DNA from: SIG575 sp964507395
GTDB lineage: Bacteria; Bacillota; Clostridia; Oscillospirales; Acutalibacteraceae
Assembly: GCA_964507395.1 (NCBI GenBank)
Contig: CAZDQE010000053.1
Location: forward strand, 1-15,851
Length of the DNA: 15,851 nucleotides
Direction of reading: 5' to 3'
Numbering within the stretch: the first letter of the stretch is position 1; the number at the start of each line of letters is the position of its first letter. Made by a program: the position numbers and the translations under genes. Positions 1 to 6,171 of the stretch are shown piece after piece. Under the pieces are notes generated by a model. That model was not told where the DNA came from. It worked only from the letters and a program-made list of their open reading frames with translations, and searched no databases.

Positions 1-98
1 TTATCACTCCTATCGCTATCGAAGAAGGTCTTCGTTTCGCTATCCGTGAAGGTGGCCGTACAGTTGGTTCAGGCGTTGTTACAGCAATCGCTGAATAA
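1..98 (+). CDS. tuf: Elongation factor Tu, C-terminal end (partial)
   Basis: The first complete codon is at base 3, and about 31 residues precede the TAA stop. The tail includes EEGLRFAIREGGRTVGSG and ends VVTAIAE, the highly conserved end of EF-Tu domain 3. EF-Tu is the cytoplasmic GTPase that carries aminoacyl-tRNA to the ribosome. The rest of the gene lies upstream of the window. A strong intrinsic terminator follows 35 bases after the stop, so tuf is probably the last gene of its transcript, as it usually is in Clostridia. The identification is secure despite the short length. Confidence 0.95.
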   Translation, partial: ITPIAIEEGLRFAIREGGRTVGSGVVTAIAE

Positions 99-133
99 TT
101 CAACTGCTCGTAGCTGATTATTAAAACAAAATG

Positions 134-169
134 CACCGCAGACTCCCCGTGAGTTTGCGGTGTTTTTTC
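134..169 (+). terminator. Intrinsic terminator of tuf
   Basis: Arms CACCGCAGACTC (134-145) and GAGTTTGCGGTG (151-162) form a 12-bp stem with one G-U pair and a 5-base loop. A run of six T follows at 163-168. Confidence 0.93.
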
Positions 170-173
170 TCGT

Positions 174-200
174 AGGGCAGGAGCGTGCTCCTGCTGTCCT
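174..200. repeat. Short near-perfect palindrome (REP-like unit)
   Basis: GCAGGAGC and GCTCCTGC abut around a central GT. AGG and CCT continue the symmetry at the edges, giving a roughly 27-base hairpin. It is not followed by T residues, so it is not a typical terminator. It lies between the tuf terminator and the next gene. I find only one copy in the window. That it belongs to a dispersed palindrome family is an inference. Confidence 0.5.
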
Positions 201-248
201 GAAATTTCATAGAGCTTTCGAGAAAAGCCGGATTTTTCATTGAAATAT

Positions 249-277
249 TTGTAATTTTATTCTTATTGTGTTATCAT
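249..277 (+). promoter_or_regulatory. Candidate SigA promoter for the GNAT gene
   Basis: TTGTAA (249-254), a 17-base spacer and TATCAT (272-277). The predicted start near 284 would leave only about 14 bases before the ATG at 298, with the ribosome site AAGGTG (286-291) at the extreme 5' end. The boxes are only moderate matches. Confidence 0.4.
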
Positions 278-297
278 ATACCCCGAAGGTGATATAT

Positions 298-774
298 ATG
301 GAAATTAAAATCAGAAGAGCAGAGTCAAAAGATGCTCCGAAAATTGCCGAAATGTTAATAGACATCGGCGAACTTCATCACAACGGCAGACCTGATATTT
401 ATAAGAATAATCTGCAGAAATATAATGAAACTGATATTATTGAAATTCTGGATGACGAAAATTCACCGATTTATGTGGCTACAGACGAAGATGATAATGT
501 TGCGGGATATGCTTTCTGCCAAATAAAAGAGGTTGAGGGAAGCAAGGCTCTTGTGAGCAGAAAATATATGTATATTGATGACTTTTGTGTTGACGAAAAA
601 TACCGCAAAATGCACATCGGTCAGATGCTTATGCAGTCTGTAATTGAAGATGCAAAGAAAAACGGCATTCCCTCAATTGAACTGAATGTGTGGGAGTTTA
701 ACGAAAGCGCAATAAAATTCTACGAAAAATGCGGATTTTCAACTCAAAAAAGAGAAATGGAAATAGTTCTGTAG
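298..774 (+). CDS. GNAT family N-acetyltransferase
   Basis: A 158-residue single-domain acetyltransferase that would transfer acetyl from acetyl-CoA to an amine of unknown identity. The acetyl-CoA loop of motif A is visible as IDDFCVDEKYRKMHIGQ (about 93-109), where R103 and the IG pair fit the R/Q-x-x-G-x-G/A consensus. Motif B, ELNVWEFNESAIKFYEKCGF (128-147), is typical of RimI-like or general GNATs. The ATG at 298 is chosen over a GTG at 268 because AAGGTG lies 6 bases before it and the family usually begins with a short strand such as MEIKIRRA. The protein is soluble, with no signal peptide. It is a single-gene unit between the tuf terminator and a convergent operon. The substrate cannot be read from sequence. 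Confidence 0.88.
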   Translation: MEIKIRRAESKDAPKIAEMLIDIGELHHNGRPDIYKNNLQKYNETDIIEILDDENSPIYVATDEDDNVAGYAFCQIKEVEGSKALVSRKYMYIDDFCVDEKYRKMHIGQMLMQSVIEDAKKNGIPSIELNVWEFNESAIKFYEKCGFSTQKREMEIVL

Positions 775-783
775 AATACAAAA

Positions 784-865
784 CGCAGAATTTCAGGGCT
801 GCGGTACGATTTTATAATAATATCGGTGGGCTTATCATAGGGAAGAACCTTGCGGTCTTCCGCAA
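784..865 (+). other. Intergenic hairpins downstream of the GNAT gene
   Basis: Two small inverted repeats lie between the convergent genes. CGCAG (784-788) pairs with CTGCG (799-803), followed a few bases on by GATTTTATAAT; this may be a weak terminator for the GNAT gene. TTGCGG (850-855) and CCGCAA (860-865) form a perfect 6-bp stem with loop TCTT and no T-run. The function of the second is unknown. Confidence 0.35.
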
Positions 866-869
866 CATA

Positions 870-928
870 ATATAAAACCAGCGGGGCTGTATCAAAACAT
901 CATAAGCAGATGTTGTTGATGCAGCCCC
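870..928 (-). terminator. Terminator of the four-gene sugar operon
   Basis: Arms at 883-901 and 909-928 are complementary over about 18 pairs, with one mismatch and one bulge, around a 7-base loop. Read on the minus strand the hairpin follows the last gene's stop by 5 bases and leads into GGTTTTATATT. It is an unusually long stem with an imperfect U-tract. Confidence 0.78.
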
Positions 929-933
929 TTCGC

Positions 934-1986
934 TTAAAACTCTTCTTTAATTGTAGTGTTTGTTTCTGCAGATTTGAAAATATATTCAATAAGTTTAATC
1001 AGACGTCTTTGCTGTGCGTGAGTTACGATCTGTGTTGCGTTACCTCTGAGAACATCAAGAATATTGTCGTAATATTCTGCCCAGTCACTTTTAACCGGTT
1101 CAGTGGGATAATCATCAATACTGTCATCAGTTCTGGGTGCCATTGTTTTGGTAAGTCCGACACCTGCAACAACGGGAACTGCGTCTTTGTTTTTCCAGTC
1201 GGTGACCATTGATATTTTTCCGTTTCCGTCCCAGTCGTCAATCTGTGCTGAACCGTTTTCACCAAGAACATACCAGAGAGGGAGACTGATGAAGTTATTT
1301 GTAGAAACCTCAATAAGCCATTCAACATCGTTGTCAAACTTAATAAGAGCCGTGAAACCGTCATCGACTTCATCGTTTGTGATGTGAGTGAGTGTGGCAT
1401 AAATTGAAATTATTTTATGTTCACCCATCATTGTCAGCATTTGGTCGAGAAGATGCACTCCCCAATCGTACAACATACCGCCGCCGGGTTGTCTGTTTCT
1501 CCAATCACCGGGGACACCGCGTGAGCCGTGGACTCTGTGTTCAAAACGGAAAATTCTGCCCAGCTTATTTTCGTCGTAAATCTTCTTGACTGTCAGATAG
1601 CAGGGGTCCCAACGTCTGTTCTGATGAACAGTGAAAAGTTTGCCGGTTCTTTCCGAACATTTTATCATCTCGTCAAGATCTTCCGAAGACATAGTAACAG
1701 GTTTTTCTGAAACTACACCTTTGCCTGCTTCCATTGCACGGATTGCATAGTCTTTGTGGAATTCATTTGGAGTAGCAATTGTGATGAACTGAATTCTGTC
1801 ATCATTTAAAAGTTCCTCAGCACTTGCAAAAGCGTGAAGTCCTTTGCTTTCTGCGATTTTATTTCTTTCGGGATTGATATCGTATTCGCCGATGATTTCA
1901 ATATCATCGCGTTTGCTTAATTTCTCAAAATGGTAGTTACCCATTCCGCCGTAACCGATAAGTCCCCATCCGATTTTATTTGACAT
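934..1986 (-). CDS. Gfo/Idh/MocA family oxidoreductase (operon gene 4)
   Basis: A 350-residue NAD(P)-dependent dehydrogenase of the glucose-fructose oxidoreductase / inositol dehydrogenase / MocA family. The N-terminal Rossmann fold carries GLIGYGGMG (8-16), then SEKPVT with the family lysine K95 (EKP, 94-96). The C-terminal alpha/beta domain has HQNRRWD (121-127) and GGGMLYDWGVHLLD (168-181), where D174 and H178 match the Asp-x-x-x-His catalytic pair of inositol dehydrogenase. Length is normal for the family. The start at 1986 is chosen because this ATG overlaps the previous gene's TAA (TAATG), implying translational coupling; an in-frame ATG at 1998 would sit inside that gene with a poorly spaced ribosome site. 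It is the last gene of the operon. The likely substrate is a sugar, keto-sugar or cyclitol; which one is not visible. Confidence 0.9.
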   Translation of the reverse strand: MSNKIGWGLIGYGGMGNYHFEKLSKRDDIEIIGEYDINPERNKIAESKGLHAFASAEELLNDDRIQFITIATPNEFHKDYAIRAMEAGKGVVSEKPVTMSSEDLDEMIKCSERTGKLFTVHQNRRWDPCYLTVKKIYDENKLGRIFRFEHRVHGSRGVPGDWRNRQPGGGMLYDWGVHLLDQMLTMMGEHKIISIYATLTHITNDEVDDGFTALIKFDNDVEWLIEVSTNNFISLPLWYVLGENGSAQIDDWDGNGKISMVTDWKNKDAVPVVAGVGLTKTMAPRTDDSIDDYPTEPVKSDWAEYYDNILDVLRGNATQIVTHAQQRRLIKLIEYIFKSAETNTTIKEEF

Positions 1987-2951
1987 TATACCCACCACAT
2001 TTCACCTGTTTTCTGAGTAATAAGAACGCCTTTCAGCATTTCAACCGCCTTTGTGAGTCCTTCATCCTGACTCATAAGGCTGTCCTCATGTTCAATGCTG
2101 ATTGCGTAGTCATAGCCTACAAGTCTGAGATTGCTTATGATATCTTTCCAGTAAGATGCGTCATTGCCGTATCCTACGCTGCGGAAAATCCATGAGCGAT
2201 TAATTTCATCGCCGTAGGGCTTGGTATCAAGAACACCGTTGACGGCAGTGTTGTACTTATCAATCTTAGTGTCCTTTGCATGGAAATGGAAAATTGCATC
2301 ACCCAGTTTTCTGATAGCTGCAACAGGTTCGATTCCTTGCCAGATAAGATGGCTTGGGTCGAAGTTTGCACCGATTTCAGGACCAACGGCTTCGCGAAGC
2401 TTCAGAAGTGAATCTGTATTATATACGCAGAAGCCGGGGTGAAGCTCAAGGGCAATTTTGTCTACGCCGTGTTCCTTTGCGAAAGCAACGGTTTTCTTCC
2501 AATAGGGGATGAGTACATCGTTCCACTGATATTCAAGAATGTCACCGAATTCGTTGGGCCAGGGACAAGTAACCCAGTTAGGATATTTTGCGCCTTCCCA
2601 GTCACCGGGACAGCCTGAGAATGTGTTGATCTGATGAATTCCGAGCTTTTCGGCAAGAAGGATTGTGTTGCGGATAACTTTGTCAAAATCTGCAGCGATT
2701 TCCTTGTTGGGATGAACAGGGTTTCCGTGACAGCTCAAAGCGCTTATCTCAAGACCGTATTTGTCCAGAGTAGCTTTGAATTCTTCAAAGGCTTTTTCAT
2801 CATTCAGAAGAACTTCGGGATTTGCGTGAGCATTTCCGGGGTATCCGCCGCAGCCGATTTCTACCATTTCAATGCCCTTTGATTTAAAATATGCCAACGC
2901 TTCATCAAGCGATTTGTTACTGAGAAGTGTTGTGAAAACACCAAGTTTCAT
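1986..2951 (-). CDS. Sugar phosphate isomerase/epimerase family TIM barrel (operon gene 3)
   Basis: A 321-residue protein of the xylose-isomerase-like / AP-endonuclease-2 TIM-barrel superfamily. All four usual metal ligands can be placed: E169 in LELHPG, D198 in NFDPSHL, H224 in HFHAKD and E287 in SIEHED, so a divalent-metal-dependent isomerase, epimerase or lyase is expected. The barrel opens with MKLGVFTTLL and continues with GIEMVEIGCGGYPGN. An insertion around 113-145, rich in Trp, Pro and Asn, is typical of the longer members. AGGTG lies 8 bases before the ATG. It starts 18 bases after the upstream gene's stop and overlaps the downstream oxidoreductase by one base. The family includes IolE-type, YcjR-type 4-epimerase and DgpC-type enzymes; the sequence alone does not say which activity this is. 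Confidence 0.9.
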   Translation of the reverse strand: MKLGVFTTLLSNKSLDEALAYFKSKGIEMVEIGCGGYPGNAHANPEVLLNDEKAFEEFKATLDKYGLEISALSCHGNPVHPNKEIAADFDKVIRNTILLAEKLGIHQINTFSGCPGDWEGAKYPNWVTCPWPNEFGDILEYQWNDVLIPYWKKTVAFAKEHGVDKIALELHPGFCVYNTDSLLKLREAVGPEIGANFDPSHLIWQGIEPVAAIRKLGDAIFHFHAKDTKIDKYNTAVNGVLDTKPYGDEINRSWIFRSVGYGNDASYWKDIISNLRLVGYDYAISIEHEDSLMSQDEGLTKAVEMLKGVLITQKTGEMWWV

Positions 2952-2969
2952 TGTTCTGCACCTCGTAAA

Positions 2970-3692
2970 TTAAAGATTGGCTTTGAAATAAGCCATGCTT
3001 CTTGTAATATCTTCAACGCCTGTGGGAACAGGGTCGTCATTTTCGAGAACGAGCCATTCCATGTCGACCTCTTTTGCTGCCTTGAAAACTGAAAGAAGGT
3101 CATTGTTGCCTTCGCCGAGAGCGGTAGGCTTTCTGTCAATGCCGTCTTTGATGTGGAGAAGAATGATTCTGTCTTTGTTTTCGGTGATGTATTTGTAGTT
3201 GTCAGCACCGCCGCAGAAGCTCCAGTATGTGTCAACCTCAAGATATGCTTTATCTGCGATTGCATCCATGCAAAGCTTGTCACCGAATTTGATTTCATAT
3301 TCTTCTGTATGGTTGTGATAGTAGAATTTGAGACCGTCATCGGCATATTTTTCGTTTGCGTGACCGAAAACATCGTTGAGGATTTTAACATCTTCTTCAG
3401 TGCTGTGAGGTGCACCGCCGATACCGATATATTTCATACCGAGAGCCTTTGCTGCTTTTACTGTTTCTTCAAGCTTGGGCTCTTTAAGGTCATCAAGACC
3501 CATGTGACAGCCAACTGCAACGAGGCCGAGCTCATCAAGTCTTGCCTTGATAACTTCAGGCTCAAGACCTGCAAAGCCTGCAAATTCAACACCGTCAAAG
3601 CCGATTTCTTTTACCTTTCCGAGAATGTCAAGAAATTCCTCTCCGTTTGTGTAGTCATTTCTGAGAGAATAAAGCTGTACTGCAAGTTTCAT
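2970..3692 (-). CDS. Short sugar phosphate isomerase/epimerase TIM barrel (operon gene 2)
   Basis: A 240-residue TIM-barrel protein of the same superfamily as its neighbour but of a different, shorter subgroup beginning MKLAVQLYSLR. Motifs seen in order are GFDGVEFAG (31-39), YYHNHTEEYE (124-133), LEVDTYW (151-157), LLHIKDG (178-184), ALGEGNND (191-198) and VLENDDP (215-221). D154, H180 and E217 are probable metal ligands. At the first ligand position the usual Glu lies in or near the HNHTEE motif, so one ligand is uncertain. The ribosome site is AGGGGG about 9 bases before ATG, in a 14-base gap after the first operon gene. Sequence divergence from operon gene 3 argues against a recent duplication. 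It may act on a 3-keto or 2-keto sugar made by the flanking dehydrogenases; this is inferred from context. Confidence 0.88.
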   Translation of the reverse strand: MKLAVQLYSLRNDYTNGEEFLDILGKVKEIGFDGVEFAGFAGLEPEVIKARLDELGLVAVGCHMGLDDLKEPKLEETVKAAKALGMKYIGIGGAPHSTEEDVKILNDVFGHANEKYADDGLKFYYHNHTEEYEIKFGDKLCMDAIADKAYLEVDTYWSFCGGADNYKYITENKDRIILLHIKDGIDRKPTALGEGNNDLLSVFKAAKEVDMEWLVLENDDPVPTGVEDITRSMAYFKANL

Positions 3693-3706
3693 TTTTATTA
3701 TCCCCC

Positions 3707-4792
3707 TTATGCAAGATAAACAGGTTTGCCTGTTTTAGCTGATTCGTAAATAGCTTCAAGAATCTGCGTAACTACGATAGCCTGTTCGGGTTTTGTGTTA
3801 ACTTCTGTGTCATTTATAACAGCGTCAATCCAAAGACGGGCTTCGAGCTCTGAGGGGTCCATTTTTGCGCCGTCATAGAATGCAACGCCGCCTGCATTAA
3901 AGTCAGGTGTTTCAATAACCTGACGGTTGTTTTTAACGTAGTTGAGGGTGAGATCATCAAGCATATCAGCGCCGCCCTTTGTACCGCAAAGAGTAGTTGC
4001 GGCTTCAATAGGATTTCTGATATTGAGTGCCCAGCTTGATTCAAGAACGATTGTTGCGCCGTTTTCCATAACAACAAAACCGAATGCTGAATCTTCAACC
4101 GTAAATTTTTCGGGATCCCAGTCGCCCCATGCGTTTGCGGTGCCCTTCTGCTGACCGAGTTTTTTGTATGTTGTACCGACTACCATTCTGGGCTTGTAGT
4201 TATCCATCATCCAGAGTGTCAGGTCAAGAGCGTGTGTGCCGATATCAATAAGGGGACCGCCGCCCTGTTCATATTCGTTGAGAAAAACGCCCCATGTGGG
4301 AACTGCACGGCGTCTGAGAGCGTGAGCTTTTGCAAAGTAGATTTCACCAAGCTCTCCGTTTTTGCAGCATTCTTTAAGGTAAATAGATTCGGATCTGCAA
4401 CGTGACTGATAACCGATTGTAAGCTTTTTGCCTGTTCTCTGAGCAGCTTCAAGCATTTTCTGAGCCTCAGCATAAGTTTTTGCCATAGGCTTTTCGCACA
4501 TTACGTGCTTGCCTGCTTCAAGAGAATCAACAGTGATAAAGCTGTGTGAACGGTTAGGTGTGCAGACATGAACAACGTCAATTGTTTCATCTTTCAGGAG
4601 TTCTTTGTAGTCTGTGTAAACCTTAGCATCGGGAGTACCGAATTTTTTTGCAGCGCTCACTGCTTTTTCTTCTATGATATCGCAGAAAGCAACCATTTCA
4701 ACCTTGTCATCAATCTTCTGCAGTGAGGGCATGTGTTTGCCGTTAGCGATGCCGCCGCAACCGATAATACCGACTTTTAATTTTTTTTCCAT
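3707..4792 (-). CDS. Gfo/Idh/MocA family oxidoreductase (operon gene 1)
   Basis: A 361-residue NAD(P)-dependent dehydrogenase. The Rossmann motif GIIGCGGIA is at 8-16, CEKPMAKT holds the family lysine K101 (EKP, 100-102), and the C-terminal catalytic segment GGGPLIDIGTHALD (177-190) supplies D183 and H187. Length and domain order are ordinary. It differs clearly from the operon's last gene (for example GYQSRCR instead of HQNRRWD at the segment after EKP), so the two dehydrogenases probably act on different substrates or in opposite directions. It is the promoter-proximal gene, with an excellent ribosome site GGAGGT 6 bases before ATG, downstream of a promoter and leader hairpin. It is cytoplasmic, with no signal peptide; a periplasmic GFO-type role is excluded. 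Confidence 0.91.
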   Translation of the reverse strand: MEKKLKVGIIGCGGIANGKHMPSLQKIDDKVEMVAFCDIIEEKAVSAAKKFGTPDAKVYTDYKELLKDETIDVVHVCTPNRSHSFITVDSLEAGKHVMCEKPMAKTYAEAQKMLEAAQRTGKKLTIGYQSRCRSESIYLKECCKNGELGEIYFAKAHALRRRAVPTWGVFLNEYEQGGGPLIDIGTHALDLTLWMMDNYKPRMVVGTTYKKLGQQKGTANAWGDWDPEKFTVEDSAFGFVVMENGATIVLESSWALNIRNPIEAATTLCGTKGGADMLDDLTLNYVKNNRQVIETPDFNAGGVAFYDGAKMDPSELEARLWIDAVINDTEVNTKPEQAIVVTQILEAIYESAKTGKPVYLA

Positions 4793-4809
4793 ATTTCTAC
4801 CTCCAAATT

Positions 4810-4841
4810 GAGAAACAGGGGATAGCTTATCCGCTTTTCTC
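4810..4841 (-). promoter_or_regulatory. Leader hairpin or operator of the sugar operon
   Basis: GAGAAA (4810-4815) and TTTCTC (4836-4841) enclose a second inverted repeat, GGATA-GCT-TATCC. The nested symmetry lies wholly within the predicted 5' leader, between the transcription start and the ribosome site. It could be a repressor operator or an RNA hairpin. There is no T-run, so it is not a terminator. Its role is inferred. Confidence 0.45.
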
Positions 4842-4852
4842 TAATTATGTTA

Positions 4853-4880
4853 ATGATACCACAATGACATGATTTTGCAA
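4853..4880 (-). promoter_or_regulatory. Promoter of the sugar operon
   Basis: On the minus strand: TTGCAA (4880-4875), a 16-base spacer and TATCAT (4858-4853), preceded by TGG and so fitting an extended -10 (TGn). The start would be near 4846, giving a leader of about 54 bases that includes the nested inverted repeat. Confidence 0.55.
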
Positions 4881-4919
4881 TACTTTTTTGAGAATTTGCA
4901 CCAATTTTTTTATATTTTC

Positions 4920-4948
4920 TTGTCCGTGTATGGTATATATGATATAAT
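4920..4948 (+). promoter_or_regulatory. Promoter of the rluA-type gene
   Basis: TTGTCC (4920-4925), a 17-base spacer and a perfect TATAAT (4943-4948). The predicted start near 4955 leaves about 11 bases before the ATG, so AGGTGA would be at the very 5' end of the mRNA. Confidence 0.6.
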
Positions 4949-4965
4949 ATAAAAAGGTGAATCTC

Positions 4966-5871
4966 ATGAGAAAAATTGACTACACAATTACAAGTGAATT
5001 TGATGGTGATAAGGTCTTGTGGTATCTGAGAGGTCAGGCGCATCTTTCGGCAAGGCTTGTTGCATCACTGAAAACCATTCCAGAAGGAATTCTCCTTAAC
5101 GGTGAGCATATAAGAACTGTTGACCGCATACATACAGGGGATATTCTTACGGTGAATATTCCGTCAGGTGAAAGCACTGCAGAGGCAAGAGAAGGCGACC
5201 TTGATGTGGTATATGAGGATGAGGATATCCTTATTGTCAATAAAAGCCCTTTTATTGCCGTTCATCCTACTCACAATCATCAGGGTGATACACTTGCTAA
5301 TGTTGTGACAGGCTATCTGCTTTCAAAGGGGAAATCGGCGGTTTTCAGAGCAGTAGGCAGACTTGATAAGGGTACATCGGGTCTTATGATGATGGCGATG
5401 AACGGATATGCGGCATCAAGGCTTTCTGAAACGGGCGTAGAAAAGGAATATCTTGCAATTGTAGAAGGTGTGTATACAGCTTCGGGTACAATTGATAAGC
5501 CTATTTACAGACCTGACCCTATGAAAACATTGAGAGCAGCAGGGGACCATGGTGACAGGGCAGTGACACATTATACTGCAGCAGCAAGTGACGGAAAAAG
5601 GACTCTTCTCAGAATACGCCTTGAAACAGGCAGAACGCATCAGATAAGAGTGCATTTTTCATATATGGGCACACCTCTTACGGGAGATGATATGTACGGA
5701 GAAAAAAGCGGAGTTCTTGAAAGACACGCTCTTCACTGCGGGAAAATGGAATTCACTCATCCTGTGACAGGGGAGCGGATTTCTGCAGAAGCACCTATGC
5801 CTGAGGATATGCAAAAAATTTACGGAAAAATTTGCAAAAACGCAATTTTTGTTGAAGAAAGCAAACACTAA
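4966..5871 (+). CDS. RluA family ribosomal large subunit pseudouridine synthase
   Basis: A 301-residue RNA pseudouridine synthase. An N-terminal S4-like region (about 20-75, with SARLVASLKTIPEGILLNGEH) precedes the catalytic domain. The active-site motif is GRLDKGTSGL (131-140) with catalytic Asp D134. Further RluA hallmarks are YEDEDILIVNKSPFIAVHP (83-101), KEYLAIVEG (160-168), RTHQIRVH (223-230), GDDMYG (240-245) and LHCGKMEF (256-263). The first motif residue is Gly where many relatives have His. The ATG at 4966 is preferred over a GTG at 4957 because AAAGGTGA precedes it with normal spacing and the GTG is part of that ribosome site. Which uridine of 23S rRNA (or tRNA) is modified cannot be told between RluD-, RluC- and YhcT/YlyB-type relatives. 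It is divergent from the sugar operon. Confidence 0.92.
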   Translation: MRKIDYTITSEFDGDKVLWYLRGQAHLSARLVASLKTIPEGILLNGEHIRTVDRIHTGDILTVNIPSGESTAEAREGDLDVVYEDEDILIVNKSPFIAVHPTHNHQGDTLANVVTGYLLSKGKSAVFRAVGRLDKGTSGLMMMAMNGYAASRLSETGVEKEYLAIVEGVYTASGTIDKPIYRPDPMKTLRAAGDHGDRAVTHYTAAASDGKRTLLRIRLETGRTHQIRVHFSYMGTPLTGDDMYGEKSGVLERHALHCGKMEFTHPVTGERISAEAPMPEDMQKIYGKICKNAIFVEESKH

Positions 5872-5985
5872 ATGTTGAAAAAATACAAAACGGTTACAAA
5901 ACGCGGTGAAAATTTACAGTAAAATTACAATTGTTAAGATTGGTAAAAGATTTTCGTAAAACCTCTTTATTTTTACGAGATATAG
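5872..5985. promoter_or_regulatory. AT-rich region upstream of murA with an inverted repeat and GTAAAA copies
   Basis: No gene is seen here. TCGTAAAA (5954-5961) and TTTTACGA (5971-5978) form a perfect 8-base inverted repeat with a 9-base spacer, lying where the -35 region of the murA promoter should be. GTAAAA also occurs at 5919-5924, 5943-5948 and 5956-5961. This could be a repressor or activator site. Without a T-run it is not a good terminator for the upstream gene, and I see no other convincing terminator. Confidence 0.4.
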
Positions 5986-5994
5986 TGTTATAAT
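5986..5994 (+). promoter_or_regulatory. Extended -10 promoter of murA
   Basis: TGTTATAAT is a perfect extended -10 element (TGn-TATAAT). No good -35 hexamer sits 16-18 bases upstream (TTTATT is the nearest), which fits an extended -10 or activator-dependent promoter. The start would be near 6001, at the base of the leader's first hairpin. Confidence 0.6.
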
Positions 5995-5998
5995 ATAT

Positions 5999-6171
5999 TT
6001 GCGCGACTATGCGTGGGTTTTGTCGCGTAAAAAATGCGTTAAAAAAGTTTACAAATGTAACTTTTCTCAGATTTCGAGATACTAGATATAGAACAGACGA
6101 TTTTCAGAACCAACTCTGCGGCAGTACATATGCAATATATGATATGCAGAGAGTAAGGAGAGTGTAAGGGC
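5999..6171 (+). promoter_or_regulatory. Structured 5' leader of murA
   Basis: About 170 bases without a reading frame. Hairpin 1: TTGCGCGAC (5999-6007) pairs with GTCGCGTAA (6022-6030), 9 bp with one G-U pair and a 14-base loop, followed by AAAA. Hairpin 2: an AAAAGTT/AACTTTT-type stem at 6043-6065. Hairpin 3: CTCTGC (6114-6119) with GCAGAG (6146-6151), enclosing CATAT/ATATG repeats and ending just before the ribosome site. I do not recognise it as a known riboswitch class. Confidence 0.45.

Noticed and set aside
910..1212. Plus-strand ORF of 100 codons over the end of the sugar operon
   Set aside because: It overlaps the operon terminator and the catalytic gene on the other strand; no promoter or ribosome site.
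2948..3415. Minus-strand ORF of 155 codons
   Set aside because: A shifted frame of the operon gene 2 coding region; low-complexity Ser/Thr/Lys content and no start signal.
3153..3719. Plus-strand ORF of 188 codons opposite operon gene 2
   Set aside because: It lies across an intact TIM-barrel gene and the operon junction; its composition is that of a reverse-complement frame.
4777..5043. Minus-strand ORF of 88 codons spanning the sugar-operon/rluA intergenic region
   Set aside because: It runs through both promoters and the start of rluA, has no ribosome site and no protein-like composition.
5954..5978. Inverted repeat as a terminator for the rluA-type gene
   Set aside because: No T-run follows and it overlaps the murA promoter region; an operator is more likely.
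6155..6167. AAGGAG-x-GTG-TAA, a start-stop mini-ORF ahead of murA
   Set aside because: The GTG is only one base from the ribosome site, too close for initiation; the TTG at 6172 matches the MurA N-terminus.
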